The translations under genes and the position numbers were made by a program. The notes beneath the pieces were generated by a model, which searched no databases, was not told where the DNA came from, and saw nothing but the letters and a program-made list of their open reading frames with translations. From positions 1-48,435 of the forward strand of contig JBFWUW010000056.1 in the NCBI GenBank assembly GCA_050247075.1: a stretch of 48,435 nucleotides of DNA. Reading direction: 5' to 3'. Positions 41,726 through 48,435 of this stretch are shown one piece after another. The DNA comes from JBFWUW01 sp050247075 (GTDB lineage: Bacteria; Planctomycetota; Planctomycetia; Pirellulales; JBFWUW01). Numbering within the stretch: position 1 is the stretch's first letter; each line of letters begins with the position of its first letter.

Positions 41726-42877
41726 ATGCTACCCATTTGCCGCCGTTCGATATTGTCCGTGGTTTTGACCAGTGCGTTGGGAGCGGGCCTGTTGCTGCCC
41801 GCCGGCTGGGCTAACGCGGCTGACGATAAGCAGTCCACTGCCGCCACCTACAGCAAACTGGTGGAGCGCTCGGTCGAATACCTCAAGACGAAACAAACGC
41901 CCGAAGGTGCCTTTTCGCCCCAGGCCAGCCCCGCCGTGACCGCATTGGTGGTGGCCGGTTTGCTGAAGAATGGCCGCTCGCCCACGGAACCGGTCGTCGC
42001 CAACGGGCTGAAGTATCTGGAAGGCTTCGTGCATGAAGATGGCGGCATCTATCAGGACAAGTCGAACCACCAGAACTACGAGTCGTGCATGGCGATCATG
42101 GCGTTTGCCGCCGCCAACCGCGACGGACGCTACGACAAACTGCTGGCCGGTGCCGAGAAATACGTCAAGGGCCTGCAATGGGATGGCAGCGAAGGGGCCG
42201 ATGAGTCGGCCTTTGCCTACGGCGGGGCGGGCTACGGCAGCAAGAAGCGGCCCGATCTGTCGAACACGCAGTTCTTGCTGGACGCCCTCAAGTCGGTCGG
42301 TCGCGGGCCAGATGACGAGGCCGTGAAGAAGGCATTGATCTTCGTTTCACGCTGCCAGAACCTGGAGAGCGAACATAACGCCACACCCTTTCCGGCGCTC
42401 AACCCCGATGGCGGCTTTTACTACACGGCGGCCAACGACGGCGAGAGCCAGGCCGGCAAGCTGGAAAACGGCGGCCTGCGCAGTTATGCCTCCATGACCT
42501 ACGCCGGCCTGAAAAGCATGATCTTTGCCGGCGTGGGGCCGGACGACCCGCGGGTGAAAGCCGCCACCGAGTGGCTGCAAAAGCACTACGATCTGAAGTC
42601 CAACCCCGGCATGGGGCAGGCTGGCCTGTACTACTACTACAACACCTTCGCCAAGTCGCTGGATGCGGTCGGCCAAGAGACCTTCACCGACGCCGATGGC
42701 CAGGTCCATCATTGGCGCGATGAACTAGTGGCCGAACTGGCCAGCCGCCAGCGCGAGGACGGCGGCTGGTTCAACGACAACGCCCGCTGGATGGAAGGGG
42801 ACGCCAACCTGGTAACGGGTTACGCCCTGATGGCCCTCTCGCACTGCCGCGCGGAAAAGGCCCCGGCGAAAGACTGA
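41726..42877 (+). CDS. Secreted prenyltransferase/squalene-cyclase-like alpha-toroid protein
   Basis: A 383-residue exported protein with a signal peptide (MLPICRRSILSVVLTSALGA region). It has repeated alpha-helical pairs typical of the squalene cyclase/prenyltransferase toroid: VERSVEYLKTKQTPEGAFSP, ANGLKYLEGFVHEDGGIYQD, AATEWLQKHYDLKSNP and LASRQREDGGWFND. The catalytic DxDD of squalene-hopene cyclases is not present, so it is probably not a cyclase. Such exported toroids are common and of unknown role in planctomycetes. The start is ATG 41726, with GTGGAG 9 bases upstream. The promoter region upstream also contains the 106-bp repeat copy A. Confidence 0.82.
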   Translation: MLPICRRSILSVVLTSALGAGLLLPAGWANAADDKQSTAATYSKLVERSVEYLKTKQTPEGAFSPQASPAVTALVVAGLLKNGRSPTEPVVANGLKYLEGFVHEDGGIYQDKSNHQNYESCMAIMAFAAANRDGRYDKLLAGAEKYVKGLQWDGSEGADESAFAYGGAGYGSKKRPDLSNTQFLLDALKSVGRGPDDEAVKKALIFVSRCQNLESEHNATPFPALNPDGGFYYTAANDGESQAGKLENGGLRSYASMTYAGLKSMIFAGVGPDDPRVKAATEWLQKHYDLKSNPGMGQAGLYYYYNTFAKSLDAVGQETFTDADGQVHHWRDELVAELASRQREDGGWFNDNARWMEGDANLVTGYALMALSHCRAEKAPAKD

Positions 42878-42929
42878 CGCGGAGCGGTGTAGCAGGCTTG
42901 GCGGGAGGCCGTTTCGCCGGCCGGTAGCT

Positions 42930-43982
42930 TCATTTGCCCATCATGGTCCGCACGATCAGATTGGCGAAGGTGGTGCGCGGCTTGCCGGCCAGCATCAACT
43001 CCGACAGTCCAAACGTGTAGTCGAAGGGGCTGCCGTGCGAAATCCGCTTCTGCAATTCGGGCGTCATACAGCGGGCCACGTACACCGTCTTCACCCGCGG
43101 GTTCAAGTTGCGGTCGTTCTCAAACGACTTCATGGCTGCCCCCAACCGCTCCAATGCACCGGCCGAATCGAACCCCGCTTTGACCTCAATGGCCAGCAGG
43201 GGGAGGTCGTTGGCGTCGCGGAGTGATACGTCTGGCTCACTGGAAAACACCAGATGAAAGCCATTCTTCAAGCGAATCAACTTGATCTCTTGATTTCGTT
43301 CGATAGCGCGGGTGAGAAGTTCGGGCGTGAAGTCGGAGGTTGGCCCGGTTCGCCAAACTACCTGAAGAATCTCATTCTCCAGATGCTGAATCAGCAGACT
43401 TCGAATCGCGGCCTCTCCGGCTGCGCCGATTTGATTGTTCCACGAACCCTGGATCGAAGCGCCGAGGGAAACGAATTGCAAGTCTTGCAGATTCGACACA
43501 TTCAGCGTGACGGCCGTCTTAATAAAGACACTGACGATACTATTGAGAACCACGGCGAGTTGTTCGATCCACTTGGGGTCGATCACCTTTGCCGTGCCTT
43601 TCTCGACCGCACTGATATTTCCGCCGACGATTTTCGTTAAACCCTTCTGCGAGACGAGCGAGACCGTTCGATAGTACAACAGCAAGTATGGCTGGTCCGA
43701 AATGACTCGCGGGTGGCAGAATACAAGGTGCGGATTGATACCGCGTTGCTCGATCACATCCCAAGCTTCTTGGTCGATTCCCAAATGCGTCAACTTGCCC
43801 CAAGGGAAACTGGCAGCGGCCTTGGTCAGTAGCTGCACCTCGTGAATGCTCTTGTAAAGCCGCGAAGAGCGCAAGCGAGAATAAAAGAATCCGGCGCGCA
43901 AGCTGTACTCGGCAAATTCATCAGATGCCAGCAACTGCTTGTGGAACTTTTCAATGTTCATCTTGCGATATCCGCTTGGCAT
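42930..43982 (-). CDS. XcyI-family type II restriction endonuclease
   Basis: A 350-residue PD-(D/E)xK nuclease of the XcyI type, whose prototypes recognise CCCGGG. The motif EPDVSLRDANDLPLLAIEVK gives Glu249-Pro-Asp251, then Glu266 and Lys268 (the active site). Typical XcyI-like stretches are HPRVISDQPYLLLYYRTVSL with SQKG, and VSLGASIQGSWNNQIGAAGE. The specificity here is not proven. The sequence is richer in A/T than its neighbours, which suggests horizontal transfer. It starts at ATG 43982, 3 bases after the methyltransferase stop, so the pair is a translationally coupled M-R operon. Another ATG at 43961 is possible. Confidence 0.75.
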   Translation of the reverse strand: MPSGYRKMNIEKFHKQLLASDEFAEYSLRAGFFYSRLRSSRLYKSIHEVQLLTKAAASFPWGKLTHLGIDQEAWDVIEQRGINPHLVFCHPRVISDQPYLLLYYRTVSLVSQKGLTKIVGGNISAVEKGTAKVIDPKWIEQLAVVLNSIVSVFIKTAVTLNVSNLQDLQFVSLGASIQGSWNNQIGAAGEAAIRSLLIQHLENEILQVVWRTGPTSDFTPELLTRAIERNQEIKLIRLKNGFHLVFSSEPDVSLRDANDLPLLAIEVKAGFDSAGALERLGAAMKSFENDRNLNPRVKTVYVARCMTPELQKRISHGSPFDYTFGLSELMLAGKPRTTFANLIVRTMMGK

Positions 43983-43985
43983 GGC

Positions 43986-45419
43986 TTAACGCGGCTTTCG
44001 CCACACGTAGGCGCATTTTCGTAACTCGTTTCGGCCATGTGCTCCCATTTGCTGGCTGCTATTTCCCTTGCCTCGCCCCAAAGTCCAGATATGCTCCGTA
44101 TCCAAACCGGCATCGGCGGCGAATTCGCTCAAGATCAGATCGACCGGAACTTCTTCACCAGCGTATTGCACGTTATCGTTGACCATGATGATCCGCCCAG
44201 TGGGGCGCACCAGTCGTGCCAACTCATGGATGACGAGCGCTGATTCGAAGAAGTAGTTTCGTACCATGCGTGGGACATTCGCGTTGTTGAGTTCTCTGGC
44301 GCGGCCTTTTGCCTCGAGGATTGCCAGCACTTCCTGGAGGGCATCGTTGCCGTGGAACGATGCCGCCGCGCGATCAAACCGGTCGAGCTGCCCAAGTTGA
44401 CGGTACTGCTCGCGCAATGATTCCTCTTTAGCTCGATTTTCCACCGTGCAAGACAGCAGCGCCTGACGAAATTGCTTCAGGCGCTCACTATCGACTCCCA
44501 GGTACGCCAGCTCCAACGCATAAGTTCGCGTGTAATCGTAGCGGTTGCAGTATGGGGGCGACGTAATCACCAAATTAAAGCTTTCGGATTTGGCTCTTGG
44601 CAACAGTTCGAGGCATGATCCCTCGAGCACCCGCACACCTCCTCTTACGCTAGAATCGCAGCCGTTCAATAGTCCAATGTCCGACATGTCATCTTGCATG
44701 TTGGTGAGTTGGCGCAATACCGCATCTTCGAAGTCCAGGATCGGGCCCTTGTTGAACCGTTTGCCCGGCAAATTGCGTGGAGCGCGTTCATCCCAGCGAA
44801 GATACTGGCCGTCCTTTCGCGTAAAACTGATCGATTCCAACACAGCCAGGGCAGCCCCGTCGAACAGCAAGCGAATTTCGTCGTTGCGGATTCTTTGTTG
44901 AATGTAGGTCCGATAGCGGACCAGATCGGCTTCGTTGACCGTGGAGAATGCCCCCTTCGTAATGCTCAAATGTCGAAAAGCTAAGGCTTCTTCTGCTTCC
45001 GCCCGCCAGTCCGACTTGCGAAAACGGTCTATCGCGCCGCGCAGTTGTGCCGCGGTTACTTGTTCCGCCGCTAGCCGGGCACGCATGGCAAAGGCACCGA
45101 CGGGCAAGAGTTCCATGCCCGTCGCGCGCCAGCCGCGATCACGGCTGGCAAATAGCGCGGCCCCCGATCCGGCAAAAGGATCAAGGATAGTGCCTGGATT
45201 CGGCGAGAATTTATCGAGCACATACTCCACCAATGCCGCGGAAAATCCCTCCTTGTATTTGAACCAGCGGTAGTACGGGCGATTTCGATTGGACTGGTAG
45301 CTCACCAGACCTCGGCTCAGCGCAGGGTTAACCGAGATTTGGTCACGGTACTTTCGATAAAGCGACTGTCGGGCAGCATAAGGCGAGGCCACCGCTTGCG
45401 CACTCAATGTCTGACCCAT
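43986..45419 (-). CDS. DNA methyltransferase of the XcyI-type restriction system (N4-cytosine type likely)
   Basis: A 477-residue amino-methyltransferase. The S-adenosylmethionine site DPFAGSG (80-86) comes first and the catalytic TSPPY (286-290) later, separated by about 200 residues that can hold the target-recognition domain. TSPPY is more common in N4-cytosine enzymes than in N6-adenine enzymes. This order (motif I, long spacer, motif IV) resembles the alpha-like class. SPPYCNRYDYTRTYALELAY and the early RNRPYYRWFKYKEGFS are found in enzymes paired with XcyI-type nucleases. Start ATG 45419 has AAGGA upstream; a TTG at 45476 is unlikely. It probably protects host sites that the adjacent nuclease would cut. 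Confidence 0.82.
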   Translation of the reverse strand: MGQTLSAQAVASPYAARQSLYRKYRDQISVNPALSRGLVSYQSNRNRPYYRWFKYKEGFSAALVEYVLDKFSPNPGTILDPFAGSGAALFASRDRGWRATGMELLPVGAFAMRARLAAEQVTAAQLRGAIDRFRKSDWRAEAEEALAFRHLSITKGAFSTVNEADLVRYRTYIQQRIRNDEIRLLFDGAALAVLESISFTRKDGQYLRWDERAPRNLPGKRFNKGPILDFEDAVLRQLTNMQDDMSDIGLLNGCDSSVRGGVRVLEGSCLELLPRAKSESFNLVITSPPYCNRYDYTRTYALELAYLGVDSERLKQFRQALLSCTVENRAKEESLREQYRQLGQLDRFDRAAASFHGNDALQEVLAILEAKGRARELNNANVPRMVRNYFFESALVIHELARLVRPTGRIIMVNDNVQYAGEEVPVDLILSEFAADAGLDTEHIWTLGRGKGNSSQQMGAHGRNELRKCAYVWRKPR

Positions 45420-45543
45420 CGCTCGATTCCTTTCCAATCCCGTTTTGCAAAATGTTTCAACCACCAGCCAATCCAAATGAACGAACGCATGATGCTAGCT
45501 TGGTGTACGAATGTCAAGCAATTATTGGATATCAATCGCGTGC

Positions 45544-47598
45544 CTACGAACGGCGCTTCGGGCGACCGACTGGTGGTTTTGAATTAGTCTTTCCTTTTTT
45601 TTCTTTTCCCTTCCCTCCGGGCTTGGCCTGCCTGGCATTGGCTTGCGAGGCCGCTATGGCTCGTTTGGCGTTGGGGTTGTCGGCTTTGCCGGTGACTTCA
45701 AACAAGAAGCGGCTGGGTTGCGTAGGGCGGGGCTTGCCCCATTTAAAGCGGTTGAGGGCCATGGAGAGGGTCAGCCGGTCTTGTGCCCGCGTGATGCCGA
45801 CGTAGCACAGGCGGCGTTCCTCGTCGATGGAGTCCCCCTCAGCCGCCACGCTGCGGTGGTGGGGCAGCATTCCCTCTTCCAAGCCGACCATGTAGACCTG
45901 CGAGAACTCCAGCCCCTTGGCACTATGAAAGGTCATCAGGGCCACGGCTTCGCGGTTGAGCTGCTTCTCCTTGTCGGGTTCCTCGTCGCGGCCCCCCAGC
46001 ATCGTGTCCTCCAAGAAACCGCTCAACGTCGGTTTTTTGGCCCGCTTCTGGTACTCGCCCAACGCGTTGACGACCTCTTCCACGCTGTTCCAGCGGGCGG
46101 TCTGTTCGTTCGGTTCCTTGTAAATTCTGGCCAGTTCATCTTGATAGCGAATGGCGTGGATCAGGTCGGCCACCACATCGACGGCGGCCTCGCTCTCCAA
46201 CCGCGCGCGGTACTTTTCAATCAAGGCGCGAAACGCCGCCACCGCCTTGACCGCCGGCGCGGCCAGTCCCAGCGAGGCCGCGTCGGGCAGAACTTGCCAC
46301 ACTGGCTGGCCTTGAGAAACCGCGTGCGCTAACAGGGCTTCCACCGCCGCCGGCCCCAGCCCGCGGGCGGGCGTGTTGATAATCCGCAGCAGCGAGACTT
46401 CGTCGTGGGGATTATCGAGCGTTTTAAGGTAGGCCAGAATATCGCGGACTTCCTTGCGGTCGTAAAAAGACATTCCCCCCAGCAGCACGTAGGGAATTTT
46501 CTGGCGGCGCAGTTCCGCCTCGAAGGCCCGCGGCTGTTCGTTCGTGCGGAACAAGATGGCAAAGTCGCGCAGCCGCGCGCGGCGGTTGACGACCGCGGCG
46601 TTGATCTCGCCGACGACAAACTCGGCCTCGATCGTTTCGTCGGGAAGCTGCAACACGCGAGGCTCCTCGCCCCCCGGCCGGCAAGACCGCAATACTTTGT
46701 CGTGCCGCTGCTTGTTGAACACAATCAGCCGGTTGGCCATCTCCAAGATGGGCTTCGTCGAGCGGTAATTTTCCTCCAGCCGTACGACCTTGGCTTCCGG
46801 CCAATCCTTCTTGAACCGCAGAATGTGGGTGACTTCGGCCCCGCGCCAACCGTAGATCGACTGGTCGTCGTCCCCCACAACGCACAGATTGCGGTGCCCC
46901 TCGGCCAAGGCCCGCACGATGGCATATTGCGAACCGTTCGTGTCCTGATATTCGTCGATCAGCAAATGGTCGAAGCGTCCGGCTTCTTCGATTCGCACAT
47001 CGGCGAACTTTTCAAACAGCTCTTGGGTACACAGCAGCAGATCGTCAAAATCGACCGCGCCGGCCAGCTTGAGCGATTGCTGGTAGCGGCGATAAGCCGA
47101 GGCCGCCAGATGTTCTTTGTCGGTCGCGGCCACGCTAATGGCCTGGTCGGGCCGCAGCGAGGCGGTCTTCCAACGGCTGATCTGGTTGATCAGGTCGCTC
47201 GGCCGCAAGGTATCGCTGCCAATTTTGATGTCGCGGAGGGCCGATCGGGCCACGCTTTCTTGATCGCCCCGGTCGTAAATGGCAAACTTTTCCGGATAGC
47301 CCAAGCGGCGAATGTGCCGTCGCAGCACGCGAACGCACAAGGCGTGAAAGGTGGAGATTTCTGGCTTCTCCCCGCCCGGCTGCTTGCCCAGCAAGGCCAA
47401 AGCCCGCTCTTGCATTTCTCCGGCGGCCTTTTTGGTAAAGGTCACCGCCAAAATTCGCCCCGGATTGATGCCGTGGCGGATCAATTGGGCGATGCGGAAG
47501 GTGACCACCCGCGTCTTGCCGGTCCCCGCGCCGGCCAGCACCAAGAGCGGCCCGCGCAAGGTGGCCACGGCGTCCTTTTGGGCCTCGTTCAGTTCCAT
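45544..47598 (-). CDS. UvrD/Rep/PcrA-type 3'-5' DNA helicase
   Basis: A 684-residue superfamily 1A helicase used in repair, replication restart and removing proteins from DNA. The helicase motifs are Walker A LAGAGTGKT (21-29), DEYQDT (215-220), and GDDDQSIYGWRGA (242-254), with SAKGLEFSQVYMVG and YVGITRAQDRLTLS in the C-terminal part. The C-terminal tail is Lys/Gly-rich and variable. The N-terminus MELNEAQKDAVATLRGPLL makes ATG 47598 the start; the longer frame to 47838 is unsupported. It is upstream of the RM operon on the same strand with a 124-base gap, so it is probably a host gene and not part of it. Confidence 0.93.
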   Translation of the reverse strand: MELNEAQKDAVATLRGPLLVLAGAGTGKTRVVTFRIAQLIRHGINPGRILAVTFTKKAAGEMQERALALLGKQPGGEKPEISTFHALCVRVLRRHIRRLGYPEKFAIYDRGDQESVARSALRDIKIGSDTLRPSDLINQISRWKTASLRPDQAISVAATDKEHLAASAYRRYQQSLKLAGAVDFDDLLLCTQELFEKFADVRIEEAGRFDHLLIDEYQDTNGSQYAIVRALAEGHRNLCVVGDDDQSIYGWRGAEVTHILRFKKDWPEAKVVRLEENYRSTKPILEMANRLIVFNKQRHDKVLRSCRPGGEEPRVLQLPDETIEAEFVVGEINAAVVNRRARLRDFAILFRTNEQPRAFEAELRRQKIPYVLLGGMSFYDRKEVRDILAYLKTLDNPHDEVSLLRIINTPARGLGPAAVEALLAHAVSQGQPVWQVLPDAASLGLAAPAVKAVAAFRALIEKYRARLESEAAVDVVADLIHAIRYQDELARIYKEPNEQTARWNSVEEVVNALGEYQKRAKKPTLSGFLEDTMLGGRDEEPDKEKQLNREAVALMTFHSAKGLEFSQVYMVGLEEGMLPHHRSVAAEGDSIDEERRLCYVGITRAQDRLTLSMALNRFKWGKPRPTQPSRFLFEVTGKADNPNAKRAIAASQANARQAKPGGKGKEKKGKTNSKPPVGRPKRRS

Positions 47599-48045
47599 GG
47601 GCGGCGCTCCGTTGACGGCAGGCACGCTATTCTCATCGCGACGAAATACCGGCCACCGGCAGAATAACGCCCGGCAAGTGGGCTGAACAGGCTCGCTGAT
47701 GGAAGCGATTTTCGCCAGTCTGGGGGGCGAACCAACGGCGAACGGGTCGAAGTTTGATGAACCACGGATGACACGGGTTTCACGGATATTTTGTTGTGCG
47801 CCCATTGATCGACGGATGCCTTTGAATGCTTCAGGCATGAATGCCTGGGCTATTCATAAGGTGTCCACCCCTTGTCGGTACTAAACCCCAATTTCATCCG
47901 TGAAACAAACGTTCGATTTCCTTGTGCGCCGCGCAAATTGTTGATCTAGGCGAAACAGGTTTGGAGGCGAGTTTCGCGGAGGTTTTCCAGGCATTCGATA
48001 ATGCAACGATAACGGTCCACCTGGTTTTCGAGGGTGGTGCTTGGC

Positions 48046-48070
48046 TGCGGGAGCCGTCTCCGACGGCGAC
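48046..48070 (+). repeat. REP-like hairpin, copy near the right edge
   Basis: CTGCGGGAG then GCCGTC-TCC-GACGGC and GA: the stem is perfect and the same as at 4988-5012, while the head is CGGGAG instead of TAGGAG. Confidence 0.65.
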
Positions 48071-48175
48071 CATCGGCGCGCCATCCTGGAGGGCCGAGAC
48101 CGCGAAAAACGCCGTATTACTCAGGCCGGCGAGCGCGTCGCCGCCTAAAACAGCGGGCTCGCCCCGCCATGAGAA

Positions 48176-48413
48176 GAACCACGAATCGAACGAATCGAAC
48201 GAATAGGCATCCCACGGTACGAGTTCTTCTAGCCGCTGCCCGCCCCCTTTTCCTCGCGCGGGTTTCCACTTATAGCGGTTCGTTTGCATAATGATCCATT
48301 GCGAACGCTTCAAATTGCATAGCTTTCGGCCTTCCCGTTGGTCGGCCTGGGCTCATTGGCCGTACGAAATGCAATACGAGATTCATTCGTTGGATTCGTT
48401 CGATTCGTGGTTC
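48176..48413. repeat. Inverted repeat GAACCACGAATCGAACGAAT flanking copy B of the 106-bp element
   Basis: Arms 48176-48204 and 48385-48413 are 29 bases and differ at a single position. They enclose copy B of the 106-bp repeat (48271-48376) and about 65 bases of unrelated sequence on the left. Each arm itself contains two CGAACGAAT-type units. Confidence 0.82.
48271..48376 (+). repeat. 106-bp dispersed element, copy B
   Basis: Matches 41453-41558 with eight substitutions and no gap. The right end runs to within 9 bases of the inverted-repeat arm starting at 48385. Confidence 0.9.
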
Positions 48414-48435
48414 TCACCAAGCCTCGTACAATTGC

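Larger units (their letters stand above)
47599..48435. other. Repeat-rich gene-free region at the window edge
   Basis: About 840 bases upstream of the helicase with no gene seen. It holds an 11-bp inverted repeat GTTTCACGGAT (47777-47787 with 47896-47906), a hairpin CAGGCAT-GA-ATGCCTG near 47829, a REP-like hairpin (48046-48070), the GAACCACGAATC inverted repeat (48176-48204 and 48385-48413) and copy B of the 106-bp element. Confidence 0.6.

Noticed and set aside
45544..47598. Helicase as a third component of the RM locus (a defence island)
   Set aside because: The helicase has the ordinary UvrD/Rep layout, its GC content fits the host, and it lies 124 bases away with its own start; no other defence gene is nearby.

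Overview
The window looks like a chromosomal segment from a planctomycete, most likely a Pirellulales-type member of Planctomycetota. The evidence is family content: a Cys-rich YTV-motif protein, a DUF1598-type protein, a SLA1-homology (SHD1) domain fused to TPRs, a VWA membrane protein, a DUF1565-like beta-helix protein, a sialate-O-acetylesterase-like protein, and a secDF fusion next to yajC. Base composition is GC-rich throughout except for the restriction-modification genes and a short AT island near 32.1 kb. No tRNA, 16S/23S rRNA, CRISPR array or intact insertion sequence was found.

Layout. 0.1-7.5 kb: a truncated metallophosphoesterase behind a small unknown gene, a HEAT-repeat protein with a membrane-protein partner, tsaB, a second metallophosphoesterase, and yidC with a PDZ-like insert. 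7.5-9.4 kb: minus-strand stand-alone CheB methylesterase domain, CsbD-like protein (with a clear terminator) and PRC-barrel protein. 9.9-13.9 kb: yajC-secDF. Membrane-protein biogenesis is therefore concentrated here (yidC, yajC, secDF). 14-18.3 kb: NAD-dependent epimerase, DUF1598-type protein, aldo/keto reductase, and the RNase P RNA gene rnpB. 18.3-25.3 kb: a small secreted protein, a permuted-papain (YiiX-like) protein, the SHD1-TPR protein, the YTV protein with a strong promoter and terminator, and a cyanophycinase-like peptidase. 25.7-31.7 kb: family 4 uracil-DNA glycosylase, beta-helix protein, VWA protein. 31.7-32.7 kb: a 1-kb gene-free gap holding a near-consensus promoter. 32.7-42.9 kb: BI-1 family protein, then a rightward run of sugar-related enzymes (TIM-barrel isomerase, GxDLY/SGNH esterase, RraA-like aldolase, HAD phosphatase with a decayed ATPase-like domain, ROK-type kinase), a GT2 glycosyltransferase, a SASA esterase and a squalene-cyclase-like secreted protein. 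42.9-47.6 kb: an XcyI-type restriction endonuclease with its DNA methyltransferase, then a UvrD/Rep-type helicase. 47.6-48.4 kb: a repeat-rich gene-free end.

The most unusual non-coding feature is a set of small dispersed repeats in the intergenic gaps: (i) a REP-like hairpin with a conserved TAGGAG head, whose stem bases change in a compensated way between copies; (ii) an AGCGGAGAAGCT/CAGC element in at least five copies; (iii) heptamer (TTCATCC) arrays at three sites; (iv) a 106-bp element present twice at about 92% identity; (v) a GAACCACGAATCGAACGAAT inverted repeat around one copy of (iv). None comes with a transposase gene in this window. The best protein-level leads are the HAD protein with a degenerate HerA-like domain beside a ROK kinase, the PDZ-bearing YidC, and the long acidic insert in the SecF half of SecDF. 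All functions come from reading motifs by eye; no search was run.
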